Positions 1 to 10,394 of a DNA stretch of 64,000 nt are shown in pieces. Source of the stretch: Triplophysa rosa (Eukaryota; Chordata; Actinopteri; Cypriniformes; Nemacheilidae); NCBI RefSeq assembly GCF_024868665.1, contig NC_079912.1, positions 13,704,948-13,768,947 on the forward strand, in the 5' to 3' direction. The notes beneath the pieces were generated by a model. The model worked only from the letters and a program-made list of their open reading frames with translations, did not search any database and was not told the origin of the DNA. Each line of letters opens with the position of its first letter. Positions within the stretch are counted from its first letter, which is position 1. Both the position numbers and the translations under genes were made by a program.

Positions 1-414
1 CTCTAGTGACTATCTATCTTAAATGACATAAGTTAGACGGCTTTGGCGTAGCATCCGTTAACTCCTCCCCTTCAACTGTCAGTCTGCTGTCAGTTCCATT
101 TCAAAACGCAACGCCTGTTTATACAGCCAATCAATTTGCAGTAAAACACGCAAGAGACGGACTATTTTTCTCATTCGAAATTCTGTTTCACTCGGAAACG
201 CGTTAGAATACGAAAGTAAAAACGATCACATCTTCCAGTTCATGTGACGTTCATATCTTTAATCTTACTTTAATTTAGGAAGCTACCTCTGGAATTTACT
301 TTTTGTGCAAAATAATAAAATGTAGGATCCATAAAATCGATAATTTTATTTAAAGTCATTAATTTCAGTATTTAGTTAATTTCAATATTTTAAAAGAATA
401 TTTTCATTTCGAAC

Positions 415-848
415 AGAGGTGTAAAGTTTTTGAGTATTTTTACTCAAGTACATTTTCCAAGTACCTTTATTAGAGTTTTTACTTTAAATGTTACTTCACT
501 ACATTATAAAGCATATTTTATATATTTCTTACTCCACTAAATTTCATAAAATATTTTTTTTACGTGATTTTTACCTTTAATACTTAACTACATTAAAAAT
601 CTTACTTAAGTAAAACGATTTTTGAGTAAAATTACTTGAAAAGTAAAGTACTATGATTTTTAATGTACTTTTTAATGGATAATGATTTTTAATGTATAAA
701 AATTACATGTATTTATCAAATGTAGTTGAGTAAAAAGTATGATATAGGCTATGCTTTATTATGTATGGAAGTAAAAAATTGTCCAAAGCAAAAACAAAAA
801 AGTAAAGATACTTTATCCTTTAGAGTAAAAATAATACTTTACACCTCT
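415..848. repeat. Inverted-repeat MITE, hAT-like
   Basis: The ends are inverted copies of AGAGGTGTAAAG (about 415 and 837-848). The interior is AT-rich with many 'acttaagtaaa/tttactcaagta' motifs. No ORF of interest. It resembles non-autonomous hAT elements common in fish (from memory). I did not find an exact target-site duplication, so the borders may be off by a few bases. Confidence 0.6.
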
Positions 849-1132
849 TATTTCGAATATACAATCATTTACAGCCATAGAAACACAATTTTTATCTATT
901 TTTGTCATTTTTACGACTACTTCGATTGCTCATAATCTTATAATAGGATTACGAGACTTTAGCCTGTATTAATGTTAAAGATATTTCTGACAGGGTCACA
1001 AATATTTAAAAACAATGTATCAAAATGAGCCATCTTTCACCTTAAACATAATATTGCGTAAATACTGCATGTTAAACAAGGAATTTAGCTTTTGCACAAA
1101 GCCAATTTCATTCCCAGCGGCCCTGAACATCG

Positions 1133-1167
<35 letters not shown>

Positions 1168-2276
1168 CAAAGTCCATTAGAGATTAAGATGCCAAAACTG
1201 CAGAGAGCAGCTACACCCTCCCCTCCTGCTCTCAAGGTTAGTTTATTTTAGATCAGGAAGGACAAGGTTTCGATCCGGACATTATCTCTTAAAAACTCCA
1301 GAGGAAAAGGCAAAAGAGAGAGAGACAGAGACAAAGCATGTAGAGTAGAGATCGAGAAGCATCTAAAGCACATTGTCATTCAGAGTTGTGCACATTAGCC
1401 TCTTCCTCCTGCGACCCGTGTCGCAACAGTTATCATTATGGTTGAGACAAAACACCATCCAGAAAACAATCAAAGAGAGAAGCAGACGGAGAAAATATCA
1501 CAACCATTATTTACGGACTGTTTACTCTGACTTTTACTGTGACTAACATGTTGCAGAATTCAGAGAGAGTCTTCCCTATTCTCTCAGTAACCACAATGAG
1601 TTTATTCTCAGGACCTAGAGGGCATTTTACAAGTCAGATCGATCTTGTTAAATGTCACCCAAAATTATTATACGGATACACGGGTATGGTTGACAGCATG
1701 GAGTCTTATTTAAAATCAGATCACATCCAACAGACTTGCACTGCACCCACATGGAAAACCCTTTTCAGGCTGCACCAGATACGTCTGCGTTTGGTCTATT
1801 TTGGAACGCCTTGCTAATTTATGGCAAGCATATGCACTTAAGCCTAGAAAATATGATTTTTATCAGATAATGAGAGAAATATGATTGGCTGAGTTTCAAT
1901 ATAATTCCACCATGTGCTATTCTTTCCTATAAAACACTCAGTGGAGTTTGCAGATTTTTGAGGATTTCAGTTCAGATTAAGTAAAATTCTACAGCTAAAC
2001 GGCAAACCCAGGAGTTTAAAGAAGTGCATGTGCAGGTCTTTGGATAAATAAATAATACTTCTTTACAATCTGATCATGTTTTTAAAAAGCTGAATTTGAC
2101 TGTACATTTTACTGATCTCACAACACACAGTATTTCACCAGCTCGCTCACTGCCAAATCTTACAAATGACCTTGACCAAACCTGTAATAAACAAACCCGT
2201 CATTAGGATACATGGCTTCTCATTATGGTTCATAAAGCTGAGCTCTGTACGGCAGAAACTGCTTTTGCTGCTTTAC
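849..2276. other. Non-coding stretch, no gene recognised
   Basis: AT-rich sequence with short ORFs only. It holds an (ATC)n microsatellite near 1128-1164. One minus-strand possibility is a 3' exon ending near 1370 (an AG-preceded frame reading EEEANVHNSE then stop at about 1410-1370), but its acceptor tract is weak and I do not call it. Confidence 0.4.
1128..1164. repeat. (ATC)n microsatellite
   Basis: About twelve uninterrupted ATC triplets. The poly-Ile and poly-Met ORFs across it on the two strands are artefacts of the repeat. Confidence 0.9.
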
Positions 2277-2356
2277 CGCAATAAGAGGTGACTCGGGGCT
2301 GCTGGCCAGGTCGGCTGGTATGCACTTGGCCGAGGATGCCAACCACAGCGCCAGAA
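2277..2356 (-). CDS. Internal exon of an unidentified gene (second visible exon)
   Basis: An 80-bp exon inferred from splice signals: acceptor ctccccacag just above 2356 and donor GTAAAG just below 2277. Entered with two carried-over bases it reads 26 codons without a stop (LALWLASSAKC, then IPADLASSPESPLIA) and ends in phase 0. It is GC-rich against an AT-rich background. Joined to the exon at 6523-6621, which ends one base into a codon, the frame continues exactly (shared codon Val). I do not recognise the protein. The hydrophobic start could mimic a signal peptide, but as an internal exon it would more likely be a buried helix. Other exons may lie between the two, so direct joining is an inference. 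Confidence 0.45.
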
Positions 2357-2874
2357 CTGTGGGGAGAACGAGATCTACCCTGAGTTGACTTTCACTTCTG
2401 TGAAATTGTCTGCTCTCTTTACTGCACTGTTTACCACACCTCCCAAATCAAATCTACTGTTTCAGCTGATACGTCTCAAGAGAGACATGTCCGTTTCTCA
2501 TTTCAAAATGGTTGTGAGCAGGAATTAAAGCTAGAATTCCACCCAACTGATTCCCCAGTAGGCTTTCATGTCTTTTCATCCAATGAAAATATTTAAGATT
2601 ATGAAAGTGGAACCTCAGTGTAAAAACAAATCACAGCATGAAGACACTTTATTTTAATTGACCCAATGCACCAGCAAGGGTGTGGTGCTCTTTATTAACA
2701 AATATACAGTTCACACAGAAATAGTCATTATTGACAAGTCACAGTACTTTGTGTACACAGAAAAAATGACAGCATACAGGTTACAACATGAGGGTGCCCA
2801 AATAATGACATTTACAGTATGTTTACAGTAAGGGCTGACTGAAAGTTTTCAGTGAGAACTGGCATATGAATACA

Positions 2875-3141
2875 TCATCTCTCACTGAGTCCTGTAACAA
2901 TGCAGCCTCTGTGAAGAACACCCATCAACCTCTCAACATCTTCTGATAAATTGCTCAATTTCAACAACACTACAGGACTCAATACCACAAAGTACACTGA
3001 AAGAACCGCAGCAACAGACCACAGGAATTTGGTAAAACTGTGAGCGATACAGAAAATAACGTCTGACTGAGATTTTGACCAAAATAGTGTCAGTGTGGGT
3101 AAAATGACTCCAGCTAATCCAGCTAGCTGTGCACATTTCAT
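2875..3141 (-). CDS. Possible small two-helix membrane protein, doubtful
   Basis: An 88-codon ATG-initiated ORF with two hydrophobic stretches (about residues 6-21 and 41-61) separated by a short polar segment, then a charged tail ending GLSER. Below the stop, on the same strand, there are two AATAAA signals (2692-2697 and 2649-2654), as expected for a 3' UTR. No convincing upstream acceptor or promoter is visible and I do not recognise the family. It could be a terminal exon of the unidentified minus-strand gene here, a retrocopy, or a chance ORF. Confidence 0.25.
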   Translation of the reverse strand: MKCAQLAGLAGVILPTLTLFWSKSQSDVIFCIAHSFTKFLWSVAAVLSVYFVVLSPVVLLKLSNLSEDVERLMGVLHRGCIVTGLSER

Positions 3142-4499
3142 GGGAGCTACTTCGCTCAATGTGATGTATTTGGGGTTTTTTTGTTGTTCAAAGCAGTTTT
3201 ACAGACCACCGGCCCACAAACAACTTGATTTATATTTGTGTTGTTATTTTTGGAAGATTTGTCATTTATGACTGGAAAGTTAAAAAGAAAAACAAAAAAG
3301 CTCACAATAAACACAGTGGTAAACTAATTTCCGATGCAGCTAAAAAAATGATAAAATATATAATGTTCACATCTTCCGATATCTTGCGATCAACTTTAAT
3401 AACCTTTTAAAGACCAGTAGAACATAAGGTTTGAATGTAACCACTGTATTATTCCCATTTTCCCATTTTAACTGTATTACTGTCAAACGTTTTGCTAATA
3501 AATAGACTTATCGTAATCACACAAAAATTACATTACATTTTCAGTTAGGTCTATCTGACAGAACAGAAAAAAAATCGAAATAACCAAATGAAAATAAAAC
3601 ACTGCAGTGTTCAATGTATGATTTAAATTTGCACTTACTCTTGAGTCAGAGAAAGTAGTGTCACATCAAACATTTTTTCATAGTTATTTTTAAAATAAAT
3701 ATAATTTAATATTTTGTTTTAATATTATATTAATTATCATTTAATACAATTAATATTATTTTTAAAGATGTATCGTCTTCGATAAATATCAATATTGTAT
3801 TATCGCCCAGCCCTATGCGATAATGATTACAATTGTGTGCAACACCCGCAATCCTGCACCAAATATCTGTTACCACAGACTCCAGAGCACAAATCAAGAG
3901 ACAACATCACTGTCAGATTGAAAAATAGAAAGCCTCGGGGCTAAAAGACTTGAGTGACACCCTGAAGAACCAGAGCAAACACCGAGCCAGCCTGAATCTC
4001 ACTCAGAATTGCCAGAGATACTAAAAGAATGAAGAATCAAATCTAATCCCAAAAGACATCAATTTACAAGTCTGACACTCTGACTCAGCATTAAACTAGA
4101 GCAAACACTTCAGAAAATAACAAATGAAAGGAACAGAGAGAGAGACTTTGACATGAAATGCTGATCTCCAATATCTGAGTGAGGAGGAAACTTGGTTTAC
4201 ATTCTCGTTGGGATGAGACTTTGCAACTACGGGAAAAAAGTCATCAGTCACTAACTTCTCAACTCAGTAGAGAATAACTGATTTCATCTTTGTATCCAAG
4301 CAAGAGACTGCAGCTATGATTTGTGTTTTTTTTTACTTCCTGAATCATGGCCTATTTTTAGAAATTGAAATAGTTGACCAAAACGTCCGTGTGTAGACAC
4401 GGTGTAAGCATATTCAGAAAAAATATCTTGAGAAGGCACTATAAACATTCTTCCAATCTGCTTCATTTTTCATTCAAAGAAAGAATATTATACACAGGG
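3142..4499. other. Non-coding stretch, no gene recognised
   Basis: AT-rich with short ORFs in no consistent frame. The part near 3700-3830 looks like degraded repeat. No supported gene. Confidence 0.4.
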
Positions 4500-4877
4500 T
4501 TTAAAGGTCCATTGTATGATATTTAGCAGCATCTAGTGGTGAGGTTGTGAATTGCAACCTACGGCTCACCCCTCCCTTTCGAAGCACTACGGTGGCTGAT
4601 ACAGAACTAAGATGTCGTCCTGTTTTCACCTCTTTGCCAAAGGAGATAACGTATTTATGAAATGCGCTCTGTAGAGCAGTTTGTCCGTTTAGGGCTACTG
4701 TAGAAACAACATGGCGAATTCCATTTAAGGGGACCCGCGGTGTATGTAGATAGAAATAGCTCATTCTAAGGTAATAAAAACACAACACTTCATTACATAA
4801 GGTCTTTATACACCCCTGAAGACATAGTTATGAATATTATATTGCATTTCTAAAAAATCACACATTGGACCTTTAAA
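4500..4877. repeat. MITE with TTTAAAGGTCC inverted ends
   Basis: The left end starts TTTAAAGGTCCATTG and the right end is the inverted CATTGGACCTTTAAA. The length is about 380 bp. TTAA sits at both extremities, which may be the target duplication. The 95-residue minus-strand ORF inside it has no sign of being a gene. Confidence 0.75.
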
Positions 4878-5740
4878 CAACAATAAGAGTAAGCAAATAA
4901 CAGAATGTCAGGCTCACCACATCACCAAAAACATCTTGAGAGATTCGTCTCCACTACACGCATACCAACAGGACTCTTTTAACCTTTGGCTAAACTTCTT
5001 GAGACTTTTGCTCACTTCGTATTAATGAAAAACCAGCATTATCATGGAAATCTAATCAGGATGCTAATAAAGAGACGAATCACAGTCCTCCTGCCCTCTG
5101 GATTCCTCCACTTCCTGTGCTGCCAGCCTGAGAGGAAGTTTCAAACGCAGACACAAAGCTATCTGCCGCTGTTTCCTCATCAGTCATATACAGATGCCAA
5201 GCAATGACTTAACATCTGGAGTCTCTCTGTCCCAGACAATATGCACAGTTAGGACTGACCACTGACCAGCCTTTTCTCAACAACAATCTATAATCTACTC
5301 TCATACTTTTCAGCTTTTGATACCCCATGCACCGCCTGTCCCCTGACATGAGCCTCGATCCAAGGTGAAGAAGCAGCCGTCAGAAGACAGAGATGAGTGA
5401 CATTGAAAAACAGATGCCCTGGATGTCTGAGTGTATGTGTGTGGTGTGCCTAATGCCTCCACCCTCCCCAAACCAGTCAGGATACACATTCAGTCCTGAC
5501 CTTGAGCTAGACAGACACTTACACAGCAGCACAAAAAACTGCCCTCACAGCAGCACACCGATGACTTACGGCCTGTGTGTGTGTTTCAGTTATGGGTATG
5601 ACTGTGTGTGTGAAAAAGAAAGAAAGATTTCTCTCAAACACAGAAACGAGCATTTTAGTTTTCTCACCCATTCAGACCAGACAACATCTGATATTTGCTA
5701 CAGATTTGCCCATTTATTCTTAAACCCTTTTGGAGACGCT
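4878..5740. other. Non-coding stretch, no gene recognised
   Basis: Contains an open frame of 118 codons (5393-5749, plus) that runs into the next repeat and has a composition typical of translated TG-rich noise. No splice-bounded exon stands out. Confidence 0.4.
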
Positions 5741-5741
5741 T

Positions 5742-6050
5742 TACAATAAGGTTGTATTTGTTAACATTAGTAAATGAATGCTTGTAACCAAACAGTTCTG
5801 GACCACCATTGACTACCATAGTAGGAAAAATTACAAAGATAGTCCAAAGTGCATCAGAACTGTTTTTCCAATTTACAAAGACATGTTTCCTACTATGGCA
5901 GTCAATAATGGCCAAGAACTGTTTGGTTACAAGCATTCTTCCAAATATCGTTCTCTGTGTTCAACACAACTAAGAAATGTGTAATGATTCGGAACAACTT
6001 GAGGGCGAGTAAATGATGACAGAATTTTCATTTTCGGATGAACTGTTGCT
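5742..6050. repeat. 'Tcaccc' MITE copy with internal fold-back
   Basis: Member of the MITE family whose intact ends read TTAAAGGGATAGTTCACCC in this window. Here the centre is an inverted repeat: about 25 bases at 5774 (AATGCTTGTAACCAAACAG) recur inverted near 5938, flanking a 'ccatagtaggaaa' core. The right side fades into a diverged 'attttcattttcggatgaac' terminus. Confidence 0.6.
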
Positions 6051-6522
6051 TGAATTTGATTTGATTTTTTGAAAAGCTGCAATCTGAAACCTTTGCTCTT
6101 TATCACCATGTCTGTTTGAAACAAAAAACTAGAGGATACATTATCTTTACAAGGGTTGAAGTCAAATGATGTAAAAATCGTACCTGACATCTCAAACTAT
6201 CATTATTATAAACTTGCAATTATAAATTGAGGTAAGGTAAGACACTGAGTTTTATGCACATGCTCAATAACTACAAAAACATATACATAGTGAAAATCTG
6301 GTACAAATAAAGTAAATGAAATTAATATTTCCACTTAGATAAGCAAGTAGTGAAAATAAGGGTGTTATCCATCCCTACATCCAATTACCAAGTTCAATCA
6401 GACTTAGCGATTAGGGATAGAGCTCCCTGTCAGTTGTTATTTTCAGGTTCAGCAGCTAATTAATGCCATAACAGATTAAAGGCCAACAAACACTGTATGC
6501 AAAGACACCGAGCAACACTCAC

Positions 6523-6621
6523 CTTTTAAAAGTTTCAGTAAAGGAGGAGACAGCTGGAGTTTTCTGTGGTGTTTCAGTACACCCAGAAACCGCAACTCAG
6601 GAAACTCCTCATCCACAACAA
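6523..6621 (-). CDS. Internal exon of an unidentified gene (first visible exon)
   Basis: A 99-bp exon with strong signals: acceptor ttttatcttgcag above 6621 and consensus donor GTGAGTG below 6523. Only one of the three frames is open. It begins with two carried-over bases and encodes VVDEEFPELRFLGVLK, then HHRKLQLSPPLLKLLK, ending one base into the next codon. The charged and leucine-rich pattern suggests amphipathic helices, such as one unit of a helical-repeat protein, but I do not recognise the family. Upstream exons and promoter would lie above 6621. The CpG-richer stretch at 9380-9480, which on the minus strand contains an ATG followed by a short open frame, is a candidate 5' end but is unproven. 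Confidence 0.5.
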
Positions 6622-7761
6622 CTGCAAGATAAAATTAACAAAAATCAATCAATAAATAAAGAAATCAGAAAGCTACACGGAGTTCAACTAGGTCTGTGTC
6701 AGGTTAAATCAAAATCATTGTTATGGCAGCATTAAGTATCTCTCATAACCTTAGGATACTGTAATCGTCATACAACATTTTTTTATTACGAGCCACGAGG
6801 GAACGTCTACGATTCATTGTTCCTTTTCTATGCCGACAAAGGCAGATATATTTAGAAGACTTCCCATTTCTATCTATATGTTAATGTAACCGAGGGCAAC
6901 CGAATTGTGGTTTGAAATATTATGTGCTAAGCGGGGCATGAAATTGAGCCAGACAAACAAACAAAGGATTTTACCTCTTGTGCATCTGCCTCTGATAAAA
7001 AGTGTGCTTGACAAGGTGGGAGAAATTAGATTTTCATAAAAGAGACAGTATATACACAATCAAAACCATCAGCTGACACAAACACGCTGTGTGACAGGGC
7101 TAATAATACAAAAAAGTCTATTTGCAATGAACAGAAATGGAAAACAACAACGCTAAATAGATGCTTCAGTTTACTTTGCACTCAGTTTGCTTGCATTTAC
7201 CTTACTCTCAGGTAAGAATTACATTGGAGAATTTGTGTCTGAAACTGAACTTGACTCATGCAGGAATTGAACAATCAATGCCGCGGACGATCTGTTAGGT
7301 TACCATGTCCAGAGTAGGACTGCCAGGAGCCTGAGCTATGCAAGCAGGAGCTCTGTCCAAGAGAAGAGCCTGTGGAGTTGGCATGTCCCCGCCACATAAA
7401 ACACAAACTACCACAGATCTGCAACCTCTACTCAGGGGCCAACTCAACTCCATGTACAGACTCTGACCTAAGCATGCAGCAACGCAAGGAACAGAACCTG
7501 ACAAACAACACTGACACAGCAGGACAAACAAAGCTGTGAAATATGGAAATAAATGTGTTTTTTTCCGTGACTGTGAAGAAGGCCAAGGAAAAAAATGTGT
7601 GGTGATTTCACATTAAGATTCTGCAGATTCAAAAAGTGAAGTGTGTACTTTATTCAAAGGGAAAAATATGTTTTCAGTTAAACGTTCAACAGAAATGTCA
7701 TGGGTTCAAATGACTCCCACATATTTAGTCACATGGAACACATAGTATATATACATATACA

Positions 7762-7793
<32 letters not shown>

Positions 7794-10238
7794 TGTATAT
7801 ATTTACCGTACATGCATATACATTGATACAATATTATATTCTTTAATTCATCTATAGGGAATTTACAAACGCAAAAATAATGAAAAAAATCATCAGTGTC
7901 CATCTCAAAATCAATGGAGGGACTTTTGAAAAGATGCTCGAGACGTCTTGCATGCTAGGAGCTGTGCTAGACGCACTTGTCACATGGATTTAAGTGATCC
8001 CAACAGCAGAGCACTGAGACACAACGAAGCCTCAAAGTCAAGGGTGGGCAGGAATGTCCTGAACGGTTACATAAAACCCCTCAGCATGATGCTTTTTTGC
8101 AGGCTGTAGCGCTAAAAGGACTTGGATTAATTTCGTTATTTCAGTACAAAGTAAAACATTCATACTGCCTTAAAAAAAAGAGGCAAATTTAGGAATTTAT
8201 TTATATTACACCCTTTGATCGAACACACAGTGCTCAATCTAAAGGTAACCTTGTGCCTAAGAAGTCAGAGCCAATGTGCACAGAAAGTTTGTCATTTTGT
8301 CTGTAATGAAAGGTTTATCACCCAGTGATATACCAATATTAATATCAATTTTAACAATATAATTAAGACCATACCTCATTTAACAGAATGTACCAAGCAA
8401 TTTAAATGAACAAGCAGAGAAAAATCTGATAATCACTAAATAACTTTTCATGACTTTTTCATGATTGTGTTTTAGAATTGATATTATTTTTAAAGCATAA
8501 GCACGATTTATTTATTTAGACTACTTTTATGTCCATGATTTTCCGTGGATTTTCTTATCTGCGCGTGCATTGGAACCCTCATTCATAGAGACATAATAAA
8601 GGTCTTTGAGTTCATAGTCGTTGCCAACAACAGGCAAGACTAAACCCGAACCATTTTAAATACTAACTTCGTCAACACCAAAAGTGAAAAAAGAAAGGCA
8701 TAAATAATGGAAAAATGTGCTTTAAGGATCATGTGAAAAAAAGTCAAGTGAACTCGAGGTCAAACAGACAGGGCTATCAAGCAGTGACCTGACCCAAATA
8801 TCAACCCGGCTTCCAGATGTGAGCGGGCCACAGGATTACAGCACGACTGTACCACAGTGCACATGTTTTATTTTTAATGACGTATCCTAAAATGACCCCT
8901 TCGCAACCCTGCTTCCATTCTACTGCCCCTCACCTCGCCCTCTAGCTATTGCTAAACATGAAAATAGCAGAGAAAGATGGATTTAAGTTTTTCCATGTCT
9001 GACAAAGTCAACATTATTTCACAAGTATATGGTGTCGAAATTAAACATAACAGTGCGTTGGACTTTAAATTCGTGATGCACATCAATGTCCAAAAATGCA
9101 CCAGTCGCGACCTGATCCTTGCTGAAGAACACTGAAGTGAGGGAATTTAACTCTTGAAATGCAACAATGTAGCTATTGTGGCCATTGCATTCTTGTAACC
9201 CATCCAACGTCCGTCTCCGTACAAGTTGCAAACTTCATTACGCGGTTTAATATTATTGCAATTTAACATGCAGAAGTCAGACGCATCCCGGGACAAACTA
9301 CTTTAAGTTTCCATCGGCCTAGCCAAGTCGTTCAAAATAGCAATATAAAATGTAGACCTTAAAAATATGGACGTTTTCTACTTGCCATTTTTGATCCGAT
9401 ATCGCGAGCATCGAAGCAGTGCGCGAGTAAATCCATTATCGCCGGACTTCCGCTCGCCGTGTTTTCACATTTCTTCAGTTTTCCTTCCCCTCAGTGTTTT
9501 TCGCCGTGCTAGCATTCAGACAGACAAAAATGCAGAGGCTGCTTTTGCAGTAGGAATTGGTGATTGGAGCACGGGGATCATATGGGCTTTTTGTCAGAAG
9601 TTTTAAAGGGCCATTGCACCGAATAACATTTATACTCGATCTCAGCTGTACTCTACATCTACAGCTGAACAATTATTGATCGACATGAACTGCACATACA
9701 GAGATGGGGAAATATATCTCTCATGACCTTGTATGCTGGAATGCACCTTGCTGTGTGCACATAATACTGAAAGAACCAAAGTATTTCAATCAACATCCTA
9801 AAGCATCTCTCAATGACAATACTATAGGTTTGGAAAAGTCATTCTAACATACAAAAACAGAATGCAGAGGCTACAAGATCTCACAAACACATACAGACAC
9901 ATTTAGATTATTATATATAAATTGTGTATTAATAGACAGCACTAGATACATTCAACAAGCAAGACTTTATGTTTTAATATACACCCTAAGAATACATTAA
10001 AGGGTAACCATTCACTTATTTGGCCTACAATGAAACATATCCCTTCCGTGTCTACAGTAACTTAAGATACCAAAAATAACATACATGTGTTTTCACATGC
10101 TGAAAAAAGTGAGGTAAATGGCTGCTTTATAAAGAATATACAATCTTGGTATTACAGTTGGAGGGATTCTCTGTTCCTAGGAAACTTTTGCTAGGGAAAT
10201 TATAAAAGCGGACCAGAATTAGCAGGGATTTATATTGT
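6622..10238. other. Non-coding or unresolved stretch left of nktr
   Basis: No complete exon could be defined. It holds a (TA)n microsatellite (7747-7803), a 70-codon minus-strand ORF at 9019-9231 without a recognised family, and a relatively CpG-rich stretch at 9380-9480 with possible promoter character. The rest is AT-rich single-copy-looking sequence. Confidence 0.35.
7747..7803. repeat. (TA)n microsatellite
   Basis: Alternating TA tract flanked by inverted 'atacagtatat' and 'atatactgtat', so the whole is palindromic. Confidence 0.85.
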
Positions 10239-10394
10239 TTTAATGGTACATTCATATTTAATCTTTCTCTGAAAAATACACCAAAACCAAACTGTTATTA
10301 CACAGTACATGATGATGCAATACATAAGGAAGTATTTACATTCCAAAACTTAAACTCAGCGATACATGACTAAAGGCATCATGTCCTCTGAAAT
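10239..10394 (-). other. nktr: nktr 3' UTR, probable
   Basis: Sequence below the TGA stop (10397-10395). The best poly(A) signal I can see is the variant ATTAAA (plus-strand tttaat, 10239-10244), about 150 nt past the stop. The true end may be further left. Confidence 0.4.

Noticed and set aside
5393..5749. 118-codon plus-strand ORF
   Set aside because: Ends inside a MITE, composition of translated TG-rich repeat, no splice sites or family resemblance.
7295..7531. 78-codon Cys-rich minus-strand ORF
   Set aside because: No start context, domain pattern or splice support.
9019..9231. 70-codon minus-strand ORF, possibly an exon
   Set aside because: Starts from a non-ATG codon, has no acceptor or donor fitting it, and no recognised family; could be degraded repeat.
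9370..9480. CpG-richer segment with a minus-strand ATG (MDLLAHCFDARDIGSK...)
   Set aside because: Tempting as the first exon of the unidentified gene, but the only nearby donor candidates are poor and no link to the exon at 6621 can be shown.
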